Shown in pieces: positions 51,852 through 62,122 of a DNA stretch of 64,000 nucleotides; positions within the stretch are counted from its first letter, which is position 1, and each line of letters opens with the position of its first letter. The position numbers were made by a program, and so were the translations under genes. The notes beneath the pieces are model-generated. The model searched no databases, had not been told where the DNA came from, and saw only the letters and a program-made list of their open reading frames with translations. Source of the stretch: Micrococcus terreus (GTDB lineage: Bacteria > Actinomycetota > Actinomycetes > Actinomycetales > Micrococcaceae); assembly GCF_900116905.1 (NCBI RefSeq), contig NZ_FPCG01000007.1, positions 114,540 to 178,539 on the forward strand. Reading direction: 5' to 3'.

Positions 51852-52757
51852 ATGAGCACCGATTCGACCTCGACCACCGCCTCACCTGCACCGAAGCCAG
51901 GGACCGTCCCGGCCGTCGTCGGGGTCCTGGGAGGCGGCCGCATGGGGGCGGGCATCGCCCACGCCTTCCTGATCTCCGGCTCGCGCGTCACCGTGGTGGA
52001 GCGCGATCCGCAGGCCGCCGAGTCCGCCAAGGAGCGGATCGAGCGCGACCTGGCCAAGTCCCTGGAGCGCGGGGCGATCGACGGCAACCTGGACGTGTGG
52101 GCGCAGAACCTCACGCTCTCGCTGGACCAGGCCGACTTCGCCCAGTGCGACCTGGTGATCGAGGCGGTGCCGGAGGACTTCGACCTCAAGGTCTCCTCGC
52201 TGACCTCGGTGGAGTCGCACCTGCGCGAGGACGCCTGGCTGGCCTCGAACACCTCGTCCCTGTCGATCGACCGGATCGCCGAGAAGCTCTCCCGCCCGGA
52301 GCGGTTCTGCGGTCTGCACTTCTTCAACCCGGTGCCGGCCTCCAAGCTGGTGGAGATCGTCAACGGCGAGAAGACCGGGCAGGAGCTGCGGGACCTGGCC
52401 GTGCAGTGGGTGGCGGGCATCTCCAAGACCCCCGTCTCGGTCAACGACGCCCCGGGCTTCGCCTCATCGCGCCTGGGGGTGGCCCTGGGACTGGAGGCCA
52501 TCCGCATGGTCGAGGAGGGCGTGGCCGCGCCGGAGGACATCGACAACGCCATGGTCCTGGGCTACAAGCACCCGGTGGGCCCGCTGGCGCTGAACGACAT
52601 CGTGGGCCTGGACGTGCGCCTGGGGATCGCCGAGTACCTGGCCTCCGAGCTGGGCGAGCGCTTCGACCCACCGCAGCTGATGCGTGACATGGTGGCGCGC
52701 GGAGAGCTGGGCCGCAAGACCGGCAAGGGCTTCTACGACTACGGCGACCAGGGCTGA
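51852..52757 (+). CDS. paaH: 3-hydroxyadipyl-CoA dehydrogenase (3-hydroxyacyl-CoA dehydrogenase family)
   Basis: 301 residues from ATG 51852 (AGGAG 6 bp upstream; an upstream GTG lacks one). Rossmann loop VGVLGGGRMGAGIAHAFLISG, catalytic His in GLHFFNPVPASKLVEIV, and the C-terminal dimer domain DAPGFASSRLG. It oxidises 3-hydroxyadipyl-CoA with NAD+. A second paralogue at 55737 makes the exact assignment less certain. Confidence 0.87.
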   Translation: MSTDSTSTTASPAPKPGTVPAVVGVLGGGRMGAGIAHAFLISGSRVTVVERDPQAAESAKERIERDLAKSLERGAIDGNLDVWAQNLTLSLDQADFAQCDLVIEAVPEDFDLKVSSLTSVESHLREDAWLASNTSSLSIDRIAEKLSRPERFCGLHFFNPVPASKLVEIVNGEKTGQELRDLAVQWVAGISKTPVSVNDAPGFASSRLGVALGLEAIRMVEEGVAAPEDIDNAMVLGYKHPVGPLALNDIVGLDVRLGIAEYLASELGERFDPPQLMRDMVARGELGRKTGKGFYDYGDQG

Positions 52758-52783
52758 ACCACTCCCCTGAACCCCCCATAGAT

Positions 52784-52849
52784 CTGGCGGTCAGTTATCA
52801 CCGGCATCCCCTCGAATCTGAGGGAATGAGAGTGATGACCGACCGCCAG
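52784..52849. terminator. Terminator between convergent paaH and panD
   Basis: CTGGCGGTCAGTTATCAC (52784-52801) pairs with GTGATGACCGACCGCCAG (52832-52849) with two mismatches. The loop contains a smaller CCCTC/GAGGG stem. Confidence 0.65.
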
Positions 52850-52882
52850 TTGCGTGCGGGGTCCGGGGTCCGGGGTCCGGAC

Positions 52883-53320
52883 TCAGAGGTCGGCCTGGGC
52901 CTCATCCAGTCGGCGAGACTGCGGCGGGCGGGCCACGCCGTCCAGCAGCCCCTCGGCCGGATCAGAGCCCAGCTCCACGATCCGGTTCTGTGCGTCCACG
53001 TGCACCACTGAGGGCTGAAAGGTGCGCGCCTCGGCGTCCTCCATCTGGGCGTAGGCGATCAGGATGACGATGTCCCCGGGGTGGATCAACCGCGCGGCAG
53101 CGCCGTTGATGCCGAGCACACCGGTGCCGCGCTCCCCCGCGATCGTGTAGGTCTCCAGTCGTGCCCCGTTGGTGACGTCCACGATGCTCACCAGCTCTCC
53201 CGGCAGGATCCCGGCGGCGTCGAGCAGGTCCTGGTCCACCGTCACCGACCCCACGTAGTGCAGATCGGCCTGGGTGACGGTAGCGCGGTGGATCATGGCG
53301 TGGAACATGGTCCGGAGCAT
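52883..53320 (-). CDS. panD: Aspartate 1-decarboxylase precursor
   Basis: 145 residues from ATG 53320, starting [25 protein letters not shown], the usual actinobacterial form. The self-cleavage site G24-S25 gives the pyruvoyl cofactor. Makes beta-alanine for pantothenate and CoA. The usual panB/panC neighbours are absent; instead the gene is divergent from paaZ with 139 bp between starts, inside the phenylacetate cluster. Confidence 0.93.
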   Translation of the reverse strand: MLRTMFHAMIHRATVTQADLHYVGSVTVDQDLLDAAGILPGELVSIVDVTNGARLETYTIAGERGTGVLGINGAAARLIHPGDIVILIAYAQMEDAEARTFQPSVVHVDAQNRIVELGSDPAEGLLDGVARPPQSRRLDEAQADL

Positions 53321-53350
53321 GCCCCCCGGGTAGTCACTGTGCCCGGAGCA

Positions 53351-53380
53351 CTGACAGGGGGCTGTGATCTGCGTTATGGT
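53351..53380 (+). promoter_or_regulatory. Promoter of paaZ
   Basis: CTGACA (53351-53356), 18-bp spacer, TATGGT (53375-53380), with the perfect operator beginning 12 bp further on. Confidence 0.55.
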
Positions 53381-53392
53381 GGACCACAAATA

Positions 53393-53408
53393 CTGACCGA
53401 TCGGTCAG
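53393..53408. promoter_or_regulatory. Perfect PaaR-type operator, paaZ
   Basis: CTGACCGATCGGTCAG is a perfect 16-bp palindrome, the strongest of the five related sites. It lies just downstream of the predicted paaZ start point and also upstream of divergent panD. Confidence 0.8.
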
Positions 53409-53459
53409 GCATCTCAGACACGTCGTCTCTCCACGCAGCTGTGGATCGAAGGAGCACCC

Positions 53460-55598
53460 GTGACCACCACCGCTTCCAGCCCTGCCCAGACCGCCTCGGA
53501 CCAGATCCTGCCCAGCTTCATCGCCGGCCAGTGGTGGAGCCCGCAGGACCCCCAGAAGGTCACCGAGGTCACGGACGCCTCCACGGGCGAGGTCGTGGCG
53601 CGGGTGAGCACGGACGGGATCGACATCGCCGCCGCCGTGGAGCACGCTCGCACCGTCGGCCAGAAGGCGCTGGGCGAGCTGACCATCCATCAGCGCGCCC
53701 TCAAGCTCAAGGAGCTGGCCACCTACCTCACCGAGCACAAGCAGGAGCTGTACGACCTCTCCTTCGCCACGGGTGCCACCCAGCGGGACCACGCCATCGA
53801 CACCGACGGCGGCATCGGCACCCTGTTCACCTTCTCCTCCAAGGGTCGGCGCGAGCTGCCCAACGCCAACGTGATCGTGGACGGGGACGTGGAGATGCTC
53901 TCCCGGGACGGCTCGTTCATCGGCGAGCACGTGTACTCCCGGATGCCCGGTGTGGCCGTGCAGATCAACGCCTTCAACTTCCCGGTCTGGGGGATGCTGG
54001 AGAAGTTCGCGCCCTCGTTCATCGCCGGCATGCCCACCATCGTCAAGCCCGCCACCCCCACCGGCTATGTCACCGAGCTGTGCGTGCGCCTGATGCTGGA
54101 CTCCGGCATCCTGCCCGAGGGCTCCCTGCAGCTGATCTCCGGCTCGGCCCGGGATCTGCTGGATCACCTGGACTACCGCGACCACGTGGCGTTCACCGGT
54201 TCGGCCGGCACCGCCGCCACGCTGCGCCGCCACCCCTCCGTGCAGGAGGGCGGTCTGCGCTTCACCGCCGAGACCGATTCGCTCAACGCGGCCATCCTCG
54301 GCCCGGACGCCACGAAGGACACCCCGGAGTTCGAGGCGTTCATCAAGGCCGTGTTCGTGGAGATCACCGCCAAGGCCGGTCAGAAGTGCACCGCCGTGCG
54401 CCGGGTGATCGTCCCCCAGGATCGGGTCGACGACGTCGTCACCGCCGTGGCCGCGCGCGTCACCGAGAAGGTGGTGCTGGGCGATCCGCGCACCGAGGGT
54501 GCCACCATGGGCCCGCTGGCCTCCAAGGACCAGCAGCGGGAGGTGGGAGCCGCCGTCGAGAAGCTCATGCAGGCCGGCGGCACCGTCCGCCTGGGCGGGC
54601 CCGAGGCCGCAGGCCAGGCCGATCCTGCCCTGGACGCCGGTGCGTTCTACCCGGTCACGCTGCTCTCCTTCGAGGATTCGGACACCCCCGAGGTCCACAT
54701 GGTCGAGGCCTTCGGTCCGGTCACCTCGGTGATCGGCTACACGGACATCGACGACGCCGTGCGTCTGGCCGCCCTGGGCTCAGGCTCCCTGGTGGCCACG
54801 GTGTGCACGAACGACGGCGAGGTCGCCTCCCAGTTCCTCGCCGGCATCGGCGCCCACCACGGCCGCGTGCACGTGCTGAACCGGCAGACCGCCCAGACCT
54901 CCACCGGGCACGGCTCCCCCGTCCCGCACCTGGTCCACGGTGGTCCGGGCCGGGCCGGCGGCGGCGAGGAGCTCGGCGGCGTGCGCGCCGTGAAGCACTA
55001 CATGCAGCGCACCGCCGTCCAGGGTTCCCCGGACATGCTGACCTCCATCACCGGCATCTGGCACCGGGGCGCGGAGGCGAACACCGTCACGCGAGAGGAC
55101 GTGGAGGCAGGCCGCGGTGAGCACCCGTTCTACAAGTCGCTGGAGACCCTGCGGATCGGTGACCAGTTCGCCTCCGAGCTGCGCACCGTCACCCTGCAGG
55201 ACATCACCGACTTCGCCGAGGAGACCGGGGACAAGTTCTACGCGCACACGGACGAGGAGGCCGCCATGGCCAACCCGTTCTTCCCTCGCCGGGTGGCCCA
55301 CGGCTACCTGCTCGTCTCCTGGGCGGCCGGCCTGTTCGTGGCCCCGGATCCGGGCCCGGTGCTGGCCAACTACGGTTTGGAGAGCCTGCGCTTCATCACC
55401 CCGGTGACCTACGACGACGCCATCCGCGTCACGCTGACCGCCAAGAAGATCACCCCGCGCGTCACCGACGAGTACGGCGAGGTGGCCTGGGACTGCCAGA
55501 TCCACAACCAGAAGGACGAGCTTTGCGCCCAGTACGACGTGCTGACGCTCGTGTCCAAGACCTGGCCGATGGCCTCGTCCGAGGCCTCCCAGGGCTGA
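53460..55598 (+). CDS. paaZ: Bifunctional oxepin-CoA hydrolase / 3-oxo-5,6-didehydrosuberyl-CoA semialdehyde dehydrogenase
   Basis: 712 residues from GTG 53460 (GAAGGAG upstream). The N-terminal ALDH domain (about 15-530) has E271 in FTAETDSL and C310 in AGQKCTAVRR. The C-terminal MaoC-type hotdog domain (about 565-705) has the catalytic Asp/His pair in YAHTDEEAAMANPFFPRRVAHGYL. It opens the oxepin-CoA ring and oxidises the resulting aldehyde. Both activities look intact. Confidence 0.94.
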   Translation: MTTTASSPAQTASDQILPSFIAGQWWSPQDPQKVTEVTDASTGEVVARVSTDGIDIAAAVEHARTVGQKALGELTIHQRALKLKELATYLTEHKQELYDLSFATGATQRDHAIDTDGGIGTLFTFSSKGRRELPNANVIVDGDVEMLSRDGSFIGEHVYSRMPGVAVQINAFNFPVWGMLEKFAPSFIAGMPTIVKPATPTGYVTELCVRLMLDSGILPEGSLQLISGSARDLLDHLDYRDHVAFTGSAGTAATLRRHPSVQEGGLRFTAETDSLNAAILGPDATKDTPEFEAFIKAVFVEITAKAGQKCTAVRRVIVPQDRVDDVVTAVAARVTEKVVLGDPRTEGATMGPLASKDQQREVGAAVEKLMQAGGTVRLGGPEAAGQADPALDAGAFYPVTLLSFEDSDTPEVHMVEAFGPVTSVIGYTDIDDAVRLAALGSGSLVATVCTNDGEVASQFLAGIGAHHGRVHVLNRQTAQTSTGHGSPVPHLVHGGPGRAGGGEELGGVRAVKHYMQRTAVQGSPDMLTSITGIWHRGAEANTVTREDVEAGRGEHPFYKSLETLRIGDQFASELRTVTLQDITDFAEETGDKFYAHTDEEAAMANPFFPRRVAHGYLLVSWAAGLFVAPDPGPVLANYGLESLRFITPVTYDDAIRVTLTAKKITPRVTDEYGEVAWDCQIHNQKDELCAQYDVLTLVSKTWPMASSEASQG

Positions 55599-55611
55599 GT
55601 GTCCCTGCCCC

Positions 55612-55654
55612 GACGGGCCGTCCCGTGCGTACCCCGCGCACCGGGCGGCCCGTC
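55612..55654. terminator. Terminator after paaZ
   Basis: GACGGGCCGTCCCGTGCG (55612-55629) pairs with CGCACCGGGCGGCCCGTC (55637-55654), with two mismatches. The right arm closely matches that of the hairpin at 56687. Confidence 0.75.
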
Positions 55655-55736
55655 GTCACGTCGGGGAACAAGGAGCGCGCCTGGGGCGTTCTCCTGCATG
55701 TCCCATCCAGACCGCGAGAGAAGAAGGTCGACACAC

Positions 55737-56669
55737 ATGTCCGATTTCACACGTTTTGAGCAGGTTGCCGTACTGGGGACCGGCGTGCTGGGTTCCCAGA
55801 TCATCATGCAGGCCGCGTACCACGGCAAGAAGGTCATGGCCTACGACGCCGTCCCTGCCGCCATCGAGGGGATCGACCGGCGCTGGGCCTGGATCCGTCA
55901 GGGCTACGAAGCGGACCTCGGGGAGGGCTACGACCCGCAGCGCTTCGACGACGCCCTCGCCCGCATCACGCCGACCTCGGACCTCGGCGAGGCCCTGGCG
56001 AATGCGGACATCGTGATCGAGGCCGTCCCGGAGAACCTGGAGCTCAAGCGCAAGGTGTGGGCCCAGGTGGGCGAGCTCGCCCCCGCCACGACCCTGTTCG
56101 CCACGAACACCTCCTCCCTGCTGCCCTCGGACTTCGCCGACGCCAGCGGCCATCCGGAGCGCTTCCTGGCCCTGCACTACGCCAACCGCATCTGGGCGCA
56201 GAACACCGCCGAGGTCATGGGCACCGCCGCGACCTCGCCGGAGGCCGTCGCGGGAGCCCTGCAGTTCGCCGAGGAGACCGGCATGGTCCCCGTGCACGTG
56301 CGCAAGGAGATCCCGGGCTACTTCCTCAACTCCCTGCTCATCCCGTGGCTGCAGGCCGGCTCCAAGCTGTACATGCACGGAGTGGGCAACCCGGCGGACA
56401 TCGACCGCACCTGGCGCGTGGCCACCGGCAACGAGCGCGGCCCGTTCCAGACCTACGACGTCGTGGGCTTCCACGTGGCCGCCAACGTCTCCCGCAACAC
56501 GGGCGTCGACTGGCAGCGCGGCTTCGCTGAGCTGCTCGAGAAGAGCATCGCCGAGGGCCACAGCGGTGTGGCCGACGGCCAGGGCTTCTACCGCTACGGG
56601 CCGGACGGGGAGAACCTCGGCCCGGTGGAGGACTGGAACCTGGACGACAAGGACACCCCGCTCGGCTGA
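55737..56669 (+). CDS. 3-hydroxyacyl-CoA dehydrogenase family protein
   Basis: 310 residues from ATG 55737, with GAAGAAGG upstream. Rossmann loop [24 protein letters not shown] and catalytic region [20 protein letters not shown], the variant seen in lambda-crystallin/3-hydroxybutyryl-CoA dehydrogenase-like members. Distinct from the PaaH-like gene at 51852 (GLHFFNPVP). It is its own transcription unit bounded by two similar hairpins. It may act on a different hydroxyacyl-CoA. Confidence 0.82.
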   Translation: MSDFTRFEQVAVLGTGVLGSQIIMQAAYHGKKVMAYDAVPAAIEGIDRRWAWIRQGYEADLGEGYDPQRFDDALARITPTSDLGEALANADIVIEAVPENLELKRKVWAQVGELAPATTLFATNTSSLLPSDFADASGHPERFLALHYANRIWAQNTAEVMGTAATSPEAVAGALQFAEETGMVPVHVRKEIPGYFLNSLLIPWLQAGSKLYMHGVGNPADIDRTWRVATGNERGPFQTYDVVGFHVAANVSRNTGVDWQRGFAELLEKSIAEGHSGVADGQGFYRYGPDGENLGPVEDWNLDDKDTPLG

Positions 56670-56686
56670 CCTCCTCCACTGACGGA

Positions 56687-56728
56687 TCAGGGGCCGCCCG
56701 GTGCGCACCGCGCATCGGGCGGCCCTGA
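56687..56728. terminator. Terminator after the second 3-hydroxyacyl-CoA dehydrogenase gene
   Basis: Left arm 56687-56706 (TCAGGGGCCGCCCGGTGCGC) and right arm 56710-56728, nearly perfect. Confidence 0.75.
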
Positions 56729-57013
56729 CGCATACCCCCGCCACCGACGGTTCCACGGAGAGCACGGGCGGCGCCTCCGCCTCCACCGGCGGCGGGCCCA
56801 CCTCGAAGCCGGTGCCCCCTTCACTGCGTACATGCCGCTCCCGGCTCAGGAGGGGTCCGTCTAAGCCCACCTGACAGCCGTGCAGGACGGCGCCCGGACG
56901 GTGGTCGTGGCCCCGTCCGACGCGGACGGCGGGTGTCTGCGGAAGCGGAGGGCTGTGCGGCCGCGATCGTGGCCGACGTGCTCGCCGCGCTCGACGCCGA
57001 GGACTGAGGATCC
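56729..57013 (+). pseudogene. 285-bp gap with a possible degraded gene end
   Basis: No intact gene. From about 56880 the + strand reads TVVVAPSDADGG; after a +1-type shift near 56932 it reads AEAEGCAAAIVADVLAALDAED and stops at 57007. Codon use is gene-like in both parts, suggesting a frameshifted 3' remnant. A perfect CTGAGGATCCTCAG palindrome (57004-57017) ends the gap. Confidence 0.35.
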
Positions 57014-57643
57014 TCAGCCCCGCAGGCCCCCGAGCACCACGCCGGTGACGGCGTCGATCATCTTGCCCGCGCCCTGCTCGCCGGGGACGCCACGGCCCGG
57101 GCGGTACCAGTCCACGATCGAGTTGATCATCCCGAGCGCGAGGCGGGCGAGGTTGTGCGAGGTCACGTCGGTACGCACCGCACCGGTGGCCTGGGCGGCC
57201 TCGAGTAGGTCACCTAGTCTCCGGGTGAGCTCACGGCGGCGCTCGACGGCGGCCAGCTCGACCGCCGAGTTCCCGCGCAGGCGCAGCAGCAGGGTCACCT
57301 CGGGCTGCTTCTCCACCAGCACACTGAGCGTGCCGCGGATGCCCTCCTCGACCTGCGCGCCAGCGTCGGCCCCGTTGCCCGCCACGCCGTCCAGGCATGC
57401 CTCGAGGGCGTCCAGTGCGTCCGTCACCGCGTGGTCGAGGATCGCCTCCTTGGAGTCCACGTGGTGGTAGATCGCGGACTTGGAGATGCCCAGGTGCTTG
57501 GCGAGCATCCCCATGGAGGTGGCGTCGTAGCCGTGGACGTTGAAGACCTCCACGCAGACGCGGATCAGGGTCTCTCGGTCATAGCCGGGTCGGCCGCGCC
57601 GGGGGGAGTCCGTGCTGTCAGGGGGTGTGGCAGTGGCGGTCAT
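57014..57643 (-). CDS. TetR-family regulator, PaaR candidate
   Basis: 209 residues. N-terminal helix-turn-helix TSMGMLAKHLGISKSAIYHHVDSKEAIL; C-terminal ligand domain with LRLRGNSAVELAAVERRRELTRRL. It is placed directly downstream of paaK in the same direction, with a 106-bp gap. The five TetR-type palindromes at paa promoters need a TetR protein, and this is the only one in the window. Phenylacetyl-CoA as inducer is inferred from PaaR proteins elsewhere. Confidence 0.85.
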   Translation of the reverse strand: MTATATPPDSTDSPRRGRPGYDRETLIRVCVEVFNVHGYDATSMGMLAKHLGISKSAIYHHVDSKEAILDHAVTDALDALEACLDGVAGNGADAGAQVEEGIRGTLSVLVEKQPEVTLLLRLRGNSAVELAAVERRRELTRRLGDLLEAAQATGAVRTDVTSHNLARLALGMINSIVDWYRPGRGVPGEQGAGKMIDAVTGVVLGGLRG

Positions 57644-57749
57644 CGGGGGTTCGGTCCTCTGGTCTTAGGGCAGACGTCCCTGTATATCACTCAGTGGGCC
57701 AGACCGGGGACGGCCTGGCCCACGTGGCAGCACGGCAGGCAGGTGCGGG

Positions 57750-59093
<1,344 letters not shown>

Positions 59094-59158
59094 GGTGGGC
59101 ACTTCCTCGGCGTGGGGGTTCTGGGGTCTGGTGGCGGCTGGGCGGCAGGGGGCTGAGG

Positions 59159-59581
59159 TCAGCCCTTGCGGGGGATGGTGCGGCTGCGGCCGCGGAACTG
59201 TGCCACCAGATGACCGGCGTCGTCGGTGACCTCGATGTCATAGAGTCCGCTGCGGCCGGTCTGGGCGACCACCCGGCCCACGGCAGTCAGACGCTGGCCG
59301 GCGCGCGGGGAGGACATGAAGTTCACGTCCACACCCTGGGCCACGGTGATGGTGGAGCCGTCGCCCTCAGGGTCGTTACAGACCCAGGCGAAGCAGGTGT
59401 CGGCGAAGGCGAAGACCATCCCGCCATGGGCGATCCCGAATCCGTTGAGCATCTCCTCACGCACGGTCATGTGCATGGTGACCTGCCCGTACTCAGCATG
59501 TTCGACCTCGATGCCGAGCCAGTCGGCGGCGGGGTCCTGCCCCATCAAGGGGTGCACGGACCGGGTGATGCTCTCAGACAC
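59159..59581 (-). CDS. paaI: Phenylacetyl-CoA thioesterase (hotdog fold)
   Basis: 140 residues from GTG 59581, with GGAG 7 bp upstream; upstream codons of the open frame run through the operator and are excluded. Hotdog motif GFGIAHGGMVFAFADTCFAWVCN with the catalytic Asp. It removes dead-end CoA esters such as 2-hydroxycyclohepta-diene-type acyl-CoAs, rescuing the CoA pool. Confidence 0.9.
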   Translation of the reverse strand: MSESITRSVHPLMGQDPAADWLGIEVEHAEYGQVTMHMTVREEMLNGFGIAHGGMVFAFADTCFAWVCNDPEGDGSTITVAQGVDVNFMSSPRAGQRLTAVGRVVAQTGRSGLYDIEVTDDAGHLVAQFRGRSRTIPRKG

Positions 59582-59597
59582 AGGGGGACTCCGTTCA

Positions 59598-59615
59598 TAA
59601 CCGACCGACCGATCA
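59598..59615. promoter_or_regulatory. PaaR-type operator, paaI-paaK
   Basis: The minus strand reads TGATCGGTCGGTCGGTTA, matching the site at 45461 in 15 of 18 positions. It lies 17 bp upstream of paaI. Confidence 0.65.
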
Positions 59616-59724
59616 TTAGGTAATCCCACCAGTGTGACCTGCGTCAAGTGCGGGTCTGCCCAGTGTGCCCTGGATGACGCCCCCACGTCACGGGCAGGAC
59701 GGGCAGGAAGGTTCGGCCCAGGGC

Positions 59725-59753
59725 TTGACGCACCTCACACCGACCCATATCCT
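59725..59753 (+). promoter_or_regulatory. Promoter of paaABCDE
   Basis: TTGACG (59725-59730), 17-bp spacer, TATCCT (59748-59753). The operator overlaps the end of the -10 box. Confidence 0.65.
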
Positions 59754-59767
59754 GAACGAACGGTCAG
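59752..59767. promoter_or_regulatory. PaaR-type operator, paaABCDE
   Basis: CTGAACGAACGGTCAG, six of eight half-site positions symmetrical, followed by TAAATCG as at the paaJ site. Confidence 0.68.
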
Positions 59768-59854
59768 TAAATCGCGCTGTCGTCGCGTCCACTGACCCCT
59801 GACTCACCGGTCGGGCAGCCGCCTGACACCCCTTCTCCCCGTGAGGTGAACATC

Positions 59855-60865
59855 ATGGCCGCAACGAACACCGCCGGCGGACATCTCTCCGCTGTCCAGA
59901 CCCCTGAGGAGCAGGCCGGTCAGGAGTACTTCGACCGCGTCATCGCCGAGGACTCCCGGATCGAGCCTCGCGACTGGATGCCCGAGGGCTACCGCAAGAC
60001 CCTGGTCCGTCAGGTCTCCCAGCACGCGCACTCCGAGATCATCGGCATGCAGCCCGAGGCCAACTGGATCACCCGGGCACCTTCCCTGAAGCGCAAGGCC
60101 ATCCTGATGGCCAAGGTCCAGGACGAGGCCGGCCACGGTCTGTACCTGTACTCGGCCGCCGAGACCCTGGGCACTCCCCGCCACGTGCTGAACCAGCAGC
60201 TGCTCTCCGGCAAGGCCAAGTACTCCTCGATCTTCAACTACCCGGCTCGCACCTGGGCTGACATGGGTGCCATCGGTTGGCTCGTGGACGGCGCCGCGAT
60301 CGCCAACCAGGTCCCGCTGTGCCGCGCCTCCTACGGTCCGTACGGCCGCGCCATGGTCCGGATCTGCAAGGAGGAGTCCTTCCACCAGCGCCAGGGCTGG
60401 GAGATCCTCTTCGAGCTCTCGCACGGCACCCCTGCGCAGAAGCAGATGGCCCAGGACGCCGTGAACCGCTTCTACGGCCCGGCCCTGCAGATGTTCGGCC
60501 CGCCGGACGATGACTCCCCCAACTCGCGTCAGTCCATGGCCTGGAACATCAAGCGCTTCTCCAACGACGAGCTGCGCCAGCGCTTCGTGGACATGATCGT
60601 GCCGCAGGCCGAGGCCCTGGGCCTGACCCTGCCGGATCCGGACCTGAAGTGGAACGAGGAGCGCGGCCACTACGACTTCGGCGAGCTGGACTGGAACGAG
60701 TTCAAGTCCGTGATCGCCGGCAAGGGCCCGTGCAACGTCCAGCGCATGCAGCGCCGCCGCCAGGCCCATGAGAACGGCGCCTGGGTCCGTGAGGCCGCCG
60801 CCGAGTACGCCCGCAAGGAGGCTGCCGCTCAGCAGACCGCCGACACCGCCCTGATCGGAGCCTGA
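59855..60865 (+). CDS. paaA: Phenylacetyl-CoA 1,2-epoxidase catalytic subunit PaaA
   Basis: 336 residues from ATG 59855 (GAGGTGA 5 bp upstream). Diiron-carboxylate motifs [20 protein letters not shown] and [18 protein letters not shown] provide the Glu/His ligands. It inserts oxygen into phenylacetyl-CoA to give the 1,2-epoxide. Length and order paaABCDE are standard. Confidence 0.96.
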   Translation: MAATNTAGGHLSAVQTPEEQAGQEYFDRVIAEDSRIEPRDWMPEGYRKTLVRQVSQHAHSEIIGMQPEANWITRAPSLKRKAILMAKVQDEAGHGLYLYSAAETLGTPRHVLNQQLLSGKAKYSSIFNYPARTWADMGAIGWLVDGAAIANQVPLCRASYGPYGRAMVRICKEESFHQRQGWEILFELSHGTPAQKQMAQDAVNRFYGPALQMFGPPDDDSPNSRQSMAWNIKRFSNDELRQRFVDMIVPQAEALGLTLPDPDLKWNEERGHYDFGELDWNEFKSVIAGKGPCNVQRMQRRRQAHENGAWVREAAAEYARKEAAAQQTADTALIGA

Positions 60866-60868
60866 GAG

Positions 60869-61222
60869 ATGACCCAGCAGCAGAGCAGCCAGAACGCTGA
60901 AGAACTGACCATGGCCGCCACCGCCCCGGAGCCCGAGGGCGAGACCGCCTGGGGCCTGTGGGAGGTCTTCGTGCGCTCCTCGCGCGGCCTGTCCCACGTC
61001 CACGCCGGATCGCTGCACGCCCCGGACGCCACCATGGCCCTGCGCAACGCCCGTGACCTGTACACCCGGCGCAACGAGGGCACCTCGGTGTGGGTGGTCC
61101 CCTCGGAGGTCATCTCCTCCTCGGACCCGGACTCCAAGGGCGGCTACTTCGAGTCGGCCCAGGGCAAGAGCTACCGCCACGCCACGTACTACACCAAGAG
61201 TGAAGGGGTGAAGCACCTGTGA
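60869..61222 (+). CDS. paaB: Phenylacetyl-CoA epoxidase subunit PaaB
   Basis: 117 residues: a short disordered start and the PaaB core (WGLWEVFVRSSRGLSHVHAGSLHAPDATMALRNARDLYTRR). It scaffolds the PaaAC dimers. Starts 3 bp after paaA; its stop overlaps the paaC GTG. Confidence 0.95.
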   Translation: MTQQQSSQNAEELTMAATAPEPEGETAWGLWEVFVRSSRGLSHVHAGSLHAPDATMALRNARDLYTRRNEGTSVWVVPSEVISSSDPDSKGGYFESAQGKSYRHATYYTKSEGVKHL

Positions 61223-62052
61223 GCTTCGCATCCCATGACTCCGCCACCAAGCAGAGCGCCGGCATCGCCATCACCGCCGAGGAGATCGGCGCGTCCGGGG
61301 TCACGGCCTCGGAGGATGTGGCCAACTACGCGCTGTACCTGGGTGACGACGCCCTGATGCTGGCCCAGCGCCTGGGCTGGTGGATCTCCCGTGCCCCGGA
61401 GCTGGAGGAGGACATCGCCCTGGGCAACATCGGGCTGGACCTGCTCGGCCATGCCCGGTTCTTTCTGACCTACGCCGGCACCGCCTGGGGCAAGACCGAG
61501 GACGACCTGGCCTACTTCCGTGACGAGCACGAGTTCCGCTCCTGCCGTCTGGTGGAGCAGGAGAACGGCGACTTCGCCCAGACGATCGTCAAGCAGCTGA
61601 TCTTCTCCTACTACCAGTACGAGCTGTACCGCCGTCTGGTGGAGTCGAAGGACGAGACCCTGGCCGCCATCGCGGACAAGGCGCTCAAGGAGATCCAGTA
61701 CCACCAGGACCACGCCTCCCAGTGGACCCTGCGTCTGGGCAAGGGCACCGAGGAGTCCCACCGCCGCATGGAGAAGGCCCTGTTCTACATGTGGCCCTAT
61801 GTGGACGAGCTCTTCGCCGACGATGAGCTGCTCACCCGCCTGGCCGAGCAGGGGATCGCCGTGCTGCCCTCCTCCCTGCGTGAGGACTTCGACCGCCGGA
61901 TCGAGGCGATCCTGGCCGAGGCCGAGCTGCGCGTGCCCGCCGTGGACGGCGCCTGGGGCGGTGACCGTTCGGGCGAGTTCTCCGAGCACCGCGGTCACAT
62001 CCTCACCGAGATGCAGGTGCTCGCGCGCCAGCATCCCGGCGCCACGTGGTGA
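61219..62052 (+). CDS. paaC: Phenylacetyl-CoA epoxidase subunit PaaC
   Basis: 277 residues from GTG 61219 (GTGA overlap with paaB). The ferritin-like helical bundle is recognisable: NYALYLGDDALMLAQRLGWW, NIGLDLLGHARFFLTYAGTA, EIQYHQDHASQWTLRLGKGTEESHRRM. The structural partner of PaaA, with degenerate metal ligands in the family. Confidence 0.95.
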   Translation: MSFASHDSATKQSAGIAITAEEIGASGVTASEDVANYALYLGDDALMLAQRLGWWISRAPELEEDIALGNIGLDLLGHARFFLTYAGTAWGKTEDDLAYFRDEHEFRSCRLVEQENGDFAQTIVKQLIFSYYQYELYRRLVESKDETLAAIADKALKEIQYHQDHASQWTLRLGKGTEESHRRMEKALFYMWPYVDELFADDELLTRLAEQGIAVLPSSLREDFDRRIEAILAEAELRVPAVDGAWGGDRSGEFSEHRGHILTEMQVLARQHPGATW

Positions 62053-62122
62053 GCTGTCCCGTTCTGACCTGACCTGTCCTGTCCACATCCCCTGAGCGCC
62101 CTGATCCAGTGAGGTGACCACC

